A DNA stretch of 21,037 bases from an uncultured Azospirillum sp. (GTDB taxonomy: Bacteria > Pseudomonadota > Alphaproteobacteria > RF32 > CAG-239), in NCBI GenBank assembly GCA_902489795.1, contig CABUBU010000027.1, positions 1 through 21,037 on the forward strand. Reading direction: 5' to 3'. Shown here in pieces: positions 1-7,291 of the stretch; the first letter of the stretch is position 1, and the number at the start of each line of letters is the position of its first letter. The notes beneath the pieces are model-generated. The model was not told where the DNA came from and did not search any database. It worked only from the letters and a program-made list of their open reading frames with translations. The position numbers and the translations under genes were made by a program.

Positions 1-356
1 AATATTCTCGGTTATCCACCCTGTGGGATCGACATCGTACCCCAGACACCAAAATTCCCGGTTGCAGCAGTAAAATTTTGCATTTCCCCATCGTTCATAT
101 ATCGAAAGACTGCTTCTCCCTTTGAGATAGCCCATGACTGAGCTTACCGAAAATTTTAGCTGTACCGCCGGTAATATATAAATATGGTCGGGACAGACTT
201 CCGCTTCTATTATACCTATACATTTCCAGCAACATAATTCTCTTAAAATATGGCATATTTCCAGGCAACGCCCACTGCAAAAGGCTTTTCTACGATATTT
301 TTGGGCAATGGTATTTTATAATTTCACGCCGTATGTACTATTGTATACCTATTCAT
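1..356 (-). pseudogene. tnpA: Decayed IS200/IS605-family TnpA transposase, cut by the window edge
   Basis: The minus strand reads as an IS200-type Y1 transposase. Recognisable blocks are KYRRKAF, IIEAEVCPDHI, FSVSSVMGYLKGRSSL and NREFWCLGY, in the family's usual order. The likely original start is the ATG at 356-354, with AAGGAG about 9 bases upstream. Three lesions are visible. Codon 11 is TGA (326-324), where relatives have Trp. The frame must then shift by one near 320 to reach the conserved part. The HUH metal-binding motif reads H-I-Y instead of H-U-H, so the second catalytic His is gone. The part up to base 1 is otherwise open, and the 3' end with the catalytic Tyr region lies outside the window. 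Confidence in the family is high from the conserved blocks. It is a dead copy unless these are sequencing errors. Confidence 0.85.
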
Positions 357-483
357 TAAAAAACTCCTTTGCTTTTTTATGTAACCGTTGCAGACCGTCA
401 CATTCATAATAGCAAAAAGTTTTTTGCGCAAAGCTATAAACTTGGCGGAACCACCGTCCTAGCCGGAGAGAACTTGTTACAAC

Positions 484-522
484 AAAAGAGGGAAAAGCAA
501 AATACTTTTCCCTCTTTTTTTT
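484..522 (-). terminator. Bidirectional terminator after groEL
   Basis: A 14-bp perfect stem (484-497 pairs with 505-518) has a 7-base loop and is A-rich on one side and T-rich on the other. It lies about 30 bases past the groEL stop, so it most likely ends the groESL transcript. The longer T-run is on the plus strand, so it could also stop transcription coming from the left. Confidence 0.8.
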
Positions 523-553
523 CTGCCTGAGTAAGCGTAGTTTAATGCTTCTT

Positions 554-2206
554 TTAGAAGCCCATGCCGCCCGGCATGCCGCCGGCACCGGCTCCGGCAC
601 TGCCGCAGCCGCAATGGCATTCCTTCTGCGGAGCCTCGGTAACCATCGATTCGGTGGTAATCAGCAGACCCGCAACCGAAGCCGCATCCTGCAAAGCCGT
701 ACGGACAACTTCCGTCGGATCGACAATGCCGGCCTTGATCATATCGGTATATTCGCCGCTCTGAGCATTGTAACCGAAGTTGGTATCCGTACTTTCCATC
801 AGTTTGCCGGCCACAACCGCACCGTCAACGCCGGCGTTTTCGGCAATCTGACGGATCGGAGCCTGAATGGCCTTGCGGATAATGTCAATACCAACTCTCT
901 GATCCTGATTGGCCGGAGAGAGAGCTTCCAGAGCCTTGTGCGAGTAAAGCAGAGCTACGCCGCCACCGGCAACAACGCCTTCCTTGACCGCGGCACGGGT
1001 TGCGTGCAGCGCGTCGTCAATGCGGTCTTTCTTTTCTTTCACTTCAACTTCCGAAGCGCCGCCGACTTTGATTACCGCCACGCCGCCGGAAATCTTGGCC
1101 AGACGTTCCTGCAGCTTTTCGCGATCGTAGTCAGACGAGGTTTCCTCAATCTGTTTGCGGATCTGATCGGCACGGGCCTTGATCAGGTCCTTCTGTCCAT
1201 CGCCGTCAATAACGGTGGTTTCATCCTTGGTGACTTCAACCTTCTTGCAGGTGCCGAGGTCTGCCAGGGTAACGTTTTCCAGCTTCATGCCGAGATCTTC
1301 GGAAATGACCTGGCCTCCGGTCAAAATTGCAATATCCTCCAGCATGGCTTTGCGGCGGTCGCCGAAGCCCGGCGCCTTAACCGCGCAAACCTTGAGGCCG
1401 CCGCGGATGCGGTTGACGACCAAAGTGGCCAGCGCTTCGCCTTCAATATCTTCGGCAATGATCAACAGCGGGCGGGAAGACTGAACGACGGCTTCCAGAA
1501 CCGGAATCATCGCCTGCAGGTTGCTCAGCTTCTTGTCATAAAGCAGAATGTATGGATTGTCGAACTCGCAGTTCATTTTTTCCGGATTGGTGACGAAATA
1601 AGGCGACAGGTAACCGCGGTCAAACTGCATGCCTTCAACCACTTCCAGTTCAGTTTCCAGCCCTTTGGCGTCTTCAACCGTAATTACGCCTTCGTTGCCG
1701 ACTTTTTCCATCGCCTGCGCCAGATATTCGCCGATCGTGCGGTCGCCGTTGGCGGAAATGGTGCCGACCTGGGCGATTTCTTCCGAAGTTTTGATCGCTT
1801 TCGAGCGCGATTTGACGTCGGTAACAACCGCATCAACCGCCATATCGATACCGCGTTTCAAATCCATCGGATTCATACCGGCGGCTACCGCCTTGCAGCC
1901 TTCATTGATGATGGCTTCAGCCAGAACAGTCGCGGTCGTGGTGCCGTCGCCGGCCTTGTCGGCGGTCTTCTGGGCAACTTCCTTGACCAGCTGGGCGCCC
2001 ATGTTTTCAAATTTGTCGGCCAGCTCGATTTCTTTGGCAACGGAAACGCCGTCTTTGGTGATTTTGGGAGCACCGTAAGATTTATCGAGAATAACGTTGC
2101 GTCCTTTCGGTCCGAGCGTTACTTTTACCGTTTTGGCCAGAATTTCCACGCCCTTGAGCATTTTCGCCCGGGCATCGCTGCCGAATTTGATTTCTTTTAC
2201 TGCCAT
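554..2206 (-). CDS. groEL: Chaperonin GroEL (Cpn60)
   Basis: ATP-dependent 60-kDa chaperonin that folds cytosolic proteins in a double seven-membered ring capped by GroES. At 550 aa it has the normal family length and is collinear throughout: the start resembles AVKEIKFGSDARAKML, the ATP-binding DGDGTTTATVL-type block lies near residues 85-95, and the equatorial domain returns after residue 400 with GGGVALLYSH. The ATG is preceded by AAGGAAC, which overlaps the groES stop codon, and the intergenic gap is 11 bases, so the two genes are co-transcribed. The C-terminus is odd. It ends with a Gly/Met-rich GGMPGGMGF tail as expected, but a Cys-His cluster (C530, H531, C532, C534) and a Gly/Ala run precede it. 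Identity is certain; the role of the Cys cluster is unknown. Confidence 0.98.
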   Translation of the reverse strand: MAVKEIKFGSDARAKMLKGVEILAKTVKVTLGPKGRNVILDKSYGAPKITKDGVSVAKEIELADKFENMGAQLVKEVAQKTADKAGDGTTTATVLAEAIINEGCKAVAAGMNPMDLKRGIDMAVDAVVTDVKSRSKAIKTSEEIAQVGTISANGDRTIGEYLAQAMEKVGNEGVITVEDAKGLETELEVVEGMQFDRGYLSPYFVTNPEKMNCEFDNPYILLYDKKLSNLQAMIPVLEAVVQSSRPLLIIAEDIEGEALATLVVNRIRGGLKVCAVKAPGFGDRRKAMLEDIAILTGGQVISEDLGMKLENVTLADLGTCKKVEVTKDETTVIDGDGQKDLIKARADQIRKQIEETSSDYDREKLQERLAKISGGVAVIKVGGASEVEVKEKKDRIDDALHATRAAVKEGVVAGGGVALLYSHKALEALSPANQDQRVGIDIIRKAIQAPIRQIAENAGVDGAVVAGKLMESTDTNFGYNAQSGEYTDMIKAGIVDPTEVVRTALQDAASVAGLLITTESMVTEAPQKECHCGCGSAGAGAGGMPGGMGF

Positions 2207-2217
2207 TGTTTTGTTCC

Positions 2218-2508
2218 TTATTCTTCAATTACGCCTAAAATTTCCGATTCCTTGATGATCAGCCGGTCTTCGCCGTTCAGCTTGACTTCGGTGCCCGACC
2301 ATTTGGCAAACAGAATCCGGTCGCCGGCCTTGACCGACATCGGAATCAGTTTTCCGTCTTCGCCGCGGCCGCCGTTGCCGACCGCTTCTACAATACCTTC
2401 CGAAGGTTTCTCTTTGGCCGTATCGGGAATGATGATGCCGCCCGAAGTTTTGTTGACTTCGTCGACTCTCTTAACCAGTACACGATCATACAATGGTACA
2501 AATTTCAT
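2218..2508 (-). CDS. groES: Co-chaperonin GroES (Cpn10)
   Basis: The 10-kDa lid of the GroEL chamber. The 96-aa reading from MKFVPLYDRVLVKR has the full family length, with the mobile loop around residues 17-32 (including the TSGGIIIPD block) and the beta-barrel core after it (GDRILFAKWSGTEV). I place the start at the ATG at 2508 because AAGGAG sits 9 bases upstream and GroES proteins begin this way. An in-frame TTG at 2532 would add 8 residues and overlaps the ribosome site. It is the first gene of the groES-groEL operon, driven by the promoter at about 2547-2575. Confidence 0.97.
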   Translation of the reverse strand: MKFVPLYDRVLVKRVDEVNKTSGGIIIPDTAKEKPSEGIVEAVGNGGRGEDGKLIPMSVKAGDRILFAKWSGTEVKLNGEDRLIIKESEILGVIEE

Positions 2509-2546
2509 AGCCTTTAACTCCTTTATATTCAAAATTTCTACACTTT

Positions 2547-2575
2547 AATTAGGAATTGAAATTTTCAATGTCAAG
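2547..2575 (-). promoter_or_regulatory. Probable heat-shock-type promoter of groESL with a palindromic spacer
   Basis: Reading the minus strand, CTTGAC (2575-2570) is followed after 16 bases by CCTAATT (2553-2547). This resembles the CTTGAC / CYTAT-T pattern described for alphaproteobacterial RpoH promoters. The same bases give TTGACA with a poor sigma-70 -10 (TAATTA). The spacer contains a 7-1-7 inverted repeat, ATTGAAA-N-TTTCAAT (2555-2569). No CIRCE element (TTAGCACTC-N9-GAGTGCTAA) is present, so HrcA control is unlikely. Confidence 0.6.
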
Positions 2576-2600
2576 CAACCGGCGGGATTTTTTTAAAATA

Positions 2601-2631
2601 AAAACGCCGGAAGGAAAAATTCCGGCGTTTT
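2601..2631 (-). terminator. Terminator after the channel gene
   Basis: A 12-bp perfect GC-rich stem (2601-2612 with 2620-2631) has a 7-base loop and is followed on the minus strand by a T-rich run. It lies about 20 bases past the stop of the channel gene and insulates it from groES. Confidence 0.85.
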
Positions 2632-2651
2632 TGTCGTTTGGTTCCCCGTTT

Positions 2652-3356
2652 TCAGAGGTTTGAAGCGATCTTAAATTCCTTGTGCACCATTGCGGAAATC
2701 ACGCTTAAGAAAAAGCTGGTAACGATCAGAAAAGAAACCATCGAAAACGACAGGAAAAAGATCCAGGCATGGGGATAAACCGCCATCACCGGCCGTATGA
2801 TGCCGCTGTCGGGGCTGAAAGCCTGAACCAGCGCAAACAGCGCCGACGGCAGCTCGGCAAACTCGACGAACACATCGCCGAACAGGCTGACCGACAAAAT
2901 CCCGAACACATACATAAATACGCCGAGCACCGCCGCCATCGCCGCAAAATTCGGCAACATCATCAAAAAAATGTTGATGATGTTCTTCATCGGTTTAAAA
3001 CGGTTGACGTAACGCAGCAGACGGAACAGGCGGAAAGTCCGCAGAACGATCAGACAACTGGCCACCGGCAGCGAGGAAACCGTAATCACCACCAGGTCAA
3101 AAACGTTCCAGCCCGATTTGAAAAAACGCGGTCCGTAGGCATACATCTTTATCAGCATTTCGACGATGAAAATTGCCATGCACAAACGGTCGAGCAAAAA
3201 CAGCGTGGTTACGAAATTAACGTCGGCAAAACCGACCGTCAGAAGCCCCAGCACCACCGCGTCCATACAGATCAGAAACATGATCAGATAGTCGAAGTTG
3301 GTATCTTCAACCACTTTTCTCGCTTTGCTCCGCTCATCAACAATATTCATCACCAT
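2652..3356 (-). CDS. BacNav-like voltage-gated cation channel subunit with aberrant selectivity filter
   Basis: A 234-aa inner-membrane protein with the six-helix layout of a voltage-gated channel subunit, which would act as a tetramer. Helices are S1 about 21-42, S2 49-72, S3 82-98, S4 101-120 with Arg every third residue (R106, R109, R112, R115), S5 130-157, a pore helix at 170-180 and S6 197-224. After the filter the sequence matches the NaChBac family closely (GIIRPVMAVYPHAWIFF; NaChBac has GIVRPVM-VYPYAW-FF). The filter is not normal: the family's TLESWS is replaced by Q178-A-F-S-P-D183, so the selectivity Glu and the Trp are both lost, and the usual S6 Asn is Thr. Start: ATG at 3356 after GAGGGGG; an in-frame ATG lies two codons on. 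It follows the prepilin peptidase by 27 bases. What ion passes, if any, cannot be inferred. Confidence 0.85.
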   Translation of the reverse strand: MVMNIVDERSKARKVVEDTNFDYLIMFLICMDAVVLGLLTVGFADVNFVTTLFLLDRLCMAIFIVEMLIKMYAYGPRFFKSGWNVFDLVVITVSSLPVASCLIVLRTFRLFRLLRYVNRFKPMKNIINIFLMMLPNFAAMAAVLGVFMYVFGILSVSLFGDVFVEFAELPSALFALVQAFSPDSGIIRPVMAVYPHAWIFFLSFSMVSFLIVTSFFLSVISAMVHKEFKIASNL

Positions 3357-3383
3357 TTCCGCCCCCTCTTAAAAGTTTTTCAG

Positions 3384-4058
3384 TTAAAACAGCCACAGCA
3401 GAATAATAACCGCCGACACCGACAGCGACGGCCCGAACGCGCCCGCCCGCTGACGGCGAACGGCCGAATACAGCCCGAAAACAAGACATGACAGCAAAAT
3501 CGTATAAATCACCCCTTCCAGTCCCAGCCAGGCGCCGATTGCCGAAAGCAGCTTGATGTCGCCGCCGCCGAACGCGTCCACGCTGCGCCACAGCATCAGC
3601 AAAGTGGCAATCACCGGCAGCACGTAACCGGCCATCGCCGCCGCCGCGCTCTCTTCCGCCGACACGTTGACGCCGAAAAACGCGGCAAACACGAAACCGC
3701 CGATCAGAAGCGGAATGGTCAAAATGTCGGGCAAAAGAAGCATTTTCAAATCTATCTCCGCCAGCAGCAGCAAAACCCAGACGAAAGCCAGATACCAGAA
3801 CAGGTGCTCTTCGCCCAGCCGCCAAAAGGCCAGGAACGAAAGCAGCGCCGAAAGCACGCCGTAAATCAGCGAACGGCTCAGATATTTGCGCTTAAGCTGC
3901 TTGTAACGGGTGGAAAACTTCACTTTGCGCGCGGTTTTGTTGGGCTTGACCAGCCGGTAAAGCGCATAGGCCGGGGTTGCCGGCATAAATTTGGCAAACC
4001 GGCGCGACATGTAGGGAATAAGAAATCCGGCAACAAAGCCGTACACAGCGTAAATCAT
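3384..4058 (-). CDS. Short type IV prepilin peptidase (A24 family, TadV/CpaA-like)
   Basis: An aspartic membrane protease expected to cleave the leader of type IV pilin-like proteins at the inner membrane. The 224-aa protein has several hydrophobic helices and the two family motifs: IDLKMLLLPD, giving D103 (with D111), and FGGGDIKLL, giving the GxGD Asp D167. The C-terminus has the family-typical FGP. The N-terminus starts like a full prepilin peptidase (GFVAGFLIPYMSRR), but the cysteine pairs of the cytoplasmic methylation domain are absent; a basic linker (residues 36-62) takes their place. It is therefore probably protease only. No strong ribosome site precedes the ATG. No pilin or secretion gene is present in this window, so its substrate is unknown. 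Confidence 0.85.
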   Translation of the reverse strand: MIYAVYGFVAGFLIPYMSRRFAKFMPATPAYALYRLVKPNKTARKVKFSTRYKQLKRKYLSRSLIYGVLSALLSFLAFWRLGEEHLFWYLAFVWVLLLLAEIDLKMLLLPDILTIPLLIGGFVFAAFFGVNVSAEESAAAAMAGYVLPVIATLLMLWRSVDAFGGGDIKLLSAIGAWLGLEGVIYTILLSCLVFGLYSAVRRQRAGAFGPSLSVSAVIILLWLF

Positions 4059-4123
4059 AATTTTTTACCGTCAATCAAAACGTTATCGTCTTAAGAGTTT
4101 AGCCGCAAAAGGCTAACAAAAGA

Positions 4124-4828
4124 TTAAGAACCCATCATTTGGTAAAATTCGCCCAAATTGCGGCAGGCCAGATAGGGATTGCAGACTTTTTCCTCTCCGA
4201 GCGTAAACGGCGCCGCCGGCAGCCCTTGGCGCAACTTGGCTTCGGCCTTGGCCGCATAGCGTTCGGCGGCGGGACCATAAATACCGTTCAAGCCGTAAAG
4301 GGTATATTCGTGTCCGGGATAAAACAGCGTGTCGTCGGGCAGCTTCTTAATCCGCTGCAGACTGCCCCACATTTCTTCAACCGTTCCTTCAAACAAACCG
4401 CCGATAGAAAGGTTGAACAAAACGTCGCCGGTAAACAAGACCCCGTCCGCCGGAAAATACCACAAAATATGCCCGGTCGCATGCCCGTCCGCACGGATGA
4501 TCCGCGCTTCCGATTCGCCCAGACGAAAAACGTCGCCGTCCGCAAGACCGGCGTCAGCGCCGGGAATCCGGTTGCAGTCATAAGCGCCGACCATCACCTT
4601 TGCCCCGTATTTTTCCTTTACCTCAAGGTTGCCCTCTACATGGTCAAAATGATGATGGCTGTTAAAAATATAAGCCGGCCGGATATTTTGTCTTTCGCAT
4701 TCGGCAATCACCGGCACCGCCTCCGACGGATCGAGCACCGCCGACACGCCGGTCGCTTCGTCGGTCAGAAGATAGGCATAATTGTCCATTTTGCCGGCAC
4801 GGCACAAAATCGGGGTAATTTTCAGCAT
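4124..4828 (-). CDS. gloB: Hydroxyacylglutathione hydrolase-type metallo-beta-lactamase (glyoxalase II)
   Basis: A cytosolic binuclear metal hydrolase that releases D-lactate and glutathione from S-lactoylglutathione in methylglyoxal detoxification. At 234 aa it is close to the family length. It has HxHxDH (H58, H60, D62, H63), then GHATGHI, the bridging Asp in FTGDVLF, and the late His in PGHEY. The ATG at 4828 is chosen because it lies 2 bases past the stop of the bax-like gene, which implies translational coupling. An upstream TTG at 4849 lies inside that gene. It is the last gene of the murJ operon. A related persulfide dioxygenase or other thioesterase of the superfamily is possible, but the motif order favours glyoxalase II. 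Confidence 0.88.
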   Translation of the reverse strand: MLKITPILCRAGKMDNYAYLLTDEATGVSAVLDPSEAVPVIAECERQNIRPAYIFNSHHHFDHVEGNLEVKEKYGAKVMVGAYDCNRIPGADAGLADGDVFRLGESEARIIRADGHATGHILWYFPADGVLFTGDVLFNLSIGGLFEGTVEEMWGSLQRIKKLPDDTLFYPGHEYTLYGLNGIYGPAAERYAAKAEAKLRQGLPAAPFTLGEEKVCNPYLACRNLGEFYQMMGS

Positions 4829-4830
4829 GG

Positions 4831-5760
4831 CTATTCTTTCTTTTTCCAAAACATGTTGACGCTGCCAAGTTCGGCCTCGTCCAGATTGACCAGATCATAA
4901 AAGGTAATAATATAACTAATCAGGCCGGCATAGTTTTCCAAGGGCGAGCCGCGCACCATGTTATAAGCCATGGCGTTACCTCTCAGCGGTTTGCTGTGGT
5001 TGCGGCGCTGCCGACGAAGATCGCGAAAATGGGCAAAATTGACATCACGGTTAAAGTTCAGCGCATAATCTTCCATCGCTGCCAGCAGCGTCGGATAGGT
5101 TTTGATCCGGTAACTGTCGTCGGGATCCTCAAGCGGTTTGATCCCCTCTTCCGTATACCATACTTTCCGTTTGTAAAGCGCATTGCCAAGTCCGGCTTCC
5201 CGCGCGGTTCCCCAATTGCTTTCGGCCGCCGCGGCGGCAATCAGAAACGACGGCGGCACCTCGTCTGCCCGGTTAAGCAGTTCCGCCAGCAGAATCTCAT
5301 AGCGACCGTCGCCTTTCATTCGGGTAAAAACGTCATACTTTTCCGCCAGCCGCTCCAGCTCTTTTCTGTCCTCCGCCGTAAGTTTTTCCCCTTTGTCCAA
5401 CTGCTCCCGCATCAGCAGCAGCGGATAACGTTCAAGGATTATCCTTTCGTTGACCAGCAGCGCAAGCGGTGCCAGAATCTGAATAAACAGCCGGTTGCGA
5501 AAGCTTTTGTCTTCCGTTTTTGCAAAATCTTCCGGCAGTCTGTTCAAAAACAACGGCGGATATTTCCACTCCGGCATATAAATATAGTCTTTGTAGCCGT
5601 AGTCGGCAAACATCTTTTGCAAAACGGCAACATTGACGTTGTCAACATAAAGCCCTTCCGGTTTCAGCTCCATGGCAAGCGGTTCCGCCGCCCGCACTTC
5701 GGCCGGCTCAAACAGTGCCGTCAACAGCAACAGAAATAAAACCGCTCCGCTTTTTTTCAT
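4831..5760 (-). CDS. Secreted Bax-like glucosaminidase-domain protein
   Basis: 309 aa with a signal peptide (residues 1-24, hydrophobic LLLLTALF core, cleavage near VRA-AEP). The N-terminal 170 residues form the conserved helical region of E. coli Bax-type proteins, including FRNRLFIQILAPLALLVNE. A glucosaminidase/lysozyme-like domain follows from about residue 168 (PPSFLIAAAAAESNWGT). E180 sits where the catalytic Glu of this fold lies. A periplasmic peptidoglycan hydrolase role is inferred from the family. The ATG abuts the stop of the nfu gene (TAGATG), and its own stop lies 2 bases before gloB, so it is embedded in the operon. Confidence 0.82.
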   Translation of the reverse strand: MKKSGAVLFLLLLTALFEPAEVRAAEPLAMELKPEGLYVDNVNVAVLQKMFADYGYKDYIYMPEWKYPPLFLNRLPEDFAKTEDKSFRNRLFIQILAPLALLVNERIILERYPLLLMREQLDKGEKLTAEDRKELERLAEKYDVFTRMKGDGRYEILLAELLNRADEVPPSFLIAAAAAESNWGTAREAGLGNALYKRKVWYTEEGIKPLEDPDDSYRIKTYPTLLAAMEDYALNFNRDVNFAHFRDLRRQRRNHSKPLRGNAMAYNMVRGSPLENYAGLISYIITFYDLVNLDEAELGSVNMFWKKKE

Positions 5761-6294
5761 CTAACTCTCATACTTTTCAACTGCGATCACTTCTTTTATA
5801 TAAGTCCGCAGCAGCTTTTCCACGCCGTCTTTCAATGTTCGCTGGGAATAGGGACAGCCGACGCATTTGCCCTGCAGTTCGACATAGACAATGCCGTTTT
5901 CAAAACCGCGGAAAACAATGTCGCCGCCGTCTTTGCGAATAGCCGGACGGATTCTGGCGTTAAGCAGGCCGACGATGTTGTGAACGACGTCTTCCGCCGT
6001 TTCCTCCCCTTCCCTCACCGGCGCTTCGCCCCGGCTTAAAAAGTCCATGATTTCCGCCAGCACCTGCGGCTTGAGATTGTCCCAGAGGGCACTCTCCTCT
6101 TTGGTAACCGACAGGCAGTCGGGGGTAATCACCACCGAGGTAACACCGCCCAGATCAAAAATGTTTTCCGCCAGCGGCGAACGGCGCAGCGACTTGGCGT
6201 CGCTGAATTCGATACTGCCTTTGACCGGAAAACCCGATTCGGCAAAAAAATGCATAATGTTGTTATCCGCGGCCAGTTGTGTTTCAATCCGCAT
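5761..6294 (-). CDS. NFU-type iron-sulfur cluster carrier (Nfu_N + NifU C-terminal domains)
   Basis: A 177-aa protein with two domains: an N-terminal Nfu domain (residues 1-85, with SPLAENIFDLGGV) and a C-terminal NifU-like domain (105-172, with LLNARIRPAIRKDGGDI). The latter holds the CxxC pair C144/C147 in GKCVGCPYS that binds a bridging 4Fe-4S cluster on a dimer. The architecture matches mitochondrial and alphaproteobacterial NFU1, which delivers clusters to late targets such as lipoyl synthase. The start overlaps the DUF2333 gene by 11 bases, and the stop abuts the bax-like gene. No other Fe-S assembly genes are nearby. Confidence 0.93.
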   Translation of the reverse strand: MRIETQLAADNNIMHFFAESGFPVKGSIEFSDAKSLRRSPLAENIFDLGGVTSVVITPDCLSVTKEESALWDNLKPQVLAEIMDFLSRGEAPVREGEETAEDVVHNIVGLLNARIRPAIRKDGGDIVFRGFENGIVYVELQGKCVGCPYSQRTLKDGVEKLLRTYIKEVIAVEKYES

Positions 6295-7291
6295 TAAAAG
6301 ACACTCCCTTCATCTCGTAACTGATTTGTTCAAGCAGGCCTGCCGCCCGCAGCATGTAATATCCGAGCGCCACCAGATGGTTGGCCGCCATTCCGGAATT
6401 AAGTTCGCCGTTACGCACCGCAAACGGCGAAAGCGCCGACCCGTCCTCCAGCGCACGGGTCACCCGGGTCCAGTTTTCATACTGCCCGCTGTCAAGCAGC
6501 ACCTCTTTGAAATCCATTCCCCAGGCTTTCAAAATCAGCATATAGGCATAAATTTTGCCCTGACTGTAATAAAACAGGTCGTCGGCCCTGAAATCCGTCC
6601 AGTCGGAACTGTGCTCGGCGATCTGCGTTTCCAGCTTTTCCGCCGTTTTGTAAAGATCGCGTTTGACCGCTTTGATCAACCCTCGCATGTTGACATAGTC
6701 GCGTGCCCAAAAGCACCGGCCTGCCGGCAGCAACCGATTGTAATCATGCAAAAGCTTGCGCGCCTTGCGATACTGGCTGGCCGACGACGGCGCGATTTTC
6801 AGCCTGTTGTCCGGGGCAAACAGCCACACGTTGCCGGGATATTTCAACAATTCAGCCGCACCGTTCATTACCGCCTTCTCCCGGCCGTTTTCCAGACATT
6901 GGGTTTCTTCGCCGATCACTGCCGCGGTCACCGCCAGCGCGCTGACGATTCCCTGTTGGTAATTGGGCATGTTGTCGAGAAAATAGGAAGGGAAAAACGG
7001 CGGCAGATTGGCTGTCCACAGGTTTTCGTTGACTTCCCGGTTGATCAGGAAACGCATTGTTTCCACCGTCAGCGACTGCTGTTCCGATTCCCTCGTCAGA
7101 TTGTAGTCCGGCGTCCTGTCGATGTTCTCGCTCAAAAGGCCGCCGAGCGGATAATAGGACAAAACCAGGAGCGCCACCGCCGCGGCAAAAGCCTTCGGCC
7201 AGGAAACCGCCAGATGCGAAATCCCCCGCCACAGCGTTTGCAGCCCCTTTTTCAGATACGTCCCCGCCCGGACAAGCGTAGTTTTAAACAT
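6284..7291 (-). CDS. DUF2333 family membrane-anchored protein
   Basis: 335 aa with one N-terminal membrane segment (about 34-52, AFAAAVALLVLSYYPLGGLL) after a short basic cytoplasmic tail. The rest is a periplasmic helical domain with the DUF2333-like blocks FFPSYFLDNMPNYQQG and SGMAANHLVALGYYMLRAAGLL. The function of the family is not established. The ATG overlaps the murJ stop by 8 bases and has AAGGA upstream, so it is translationally coupled to the lipid II flippase. Together with the bax-like gene this points to envelope work, which is inference from context. Confidence 0.8.
   Translation of the reverse strand: MFKTTLVRAGTYLKKGLQTLWRGISHLAVSWPKAFAAAVALLVLSYYPLGGLLSENIDRTPDYNLTRESEQQSLTVETMRFLINREVNENLWTANLPPFFPSYFLDNMPNYQQGIVSALAVTAAVIGEETQCLENGREKAVMNGAAELLKYPGNVWLFAPDNRLKIAPSSASQYRKARKLLHDYNRLLPAGRCFWARDYVNMRGLIKAVKRDLYKTAEKLETQIAEHSSDWTDFRADDLFYYSQGKIYAYMLILKAWGMDFKEVLLDSGQYENWTRVTRALEDGSALSPFAVRNGELNSGMAANHLVALGYYMLRAAGLLEQISYEMKGVSFNAD

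Noticed and set aside
316..356. TGA read as Trp (recoding) to rescue the transposase
   Set aside because: TGA is a normal stop in several intact genes here (for example at 14384-14386 and 17870-17872), and the transposase also needs a frameshift and has lost a catalytic His.
545..2548. Very long open frame on the plus strand opposite groEL and groES
   Set aside because: It mirrors the codon structure of two certain genes, has no ribosome site and its product is compositionally odd (Asn, Arg and Phe-rich).
2533..2600. CIRCE element for HrcA upstream of groES
   Set aside because: No TTAGCACTC-N9-GAGTGCTAA or close variant is present.
4099..4116. TTAGCC/GGCTAA hairpin after gloB as terminator
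   Set aside because: Only 6 bp of stem and no T-run on the minus strand; too weak to call.
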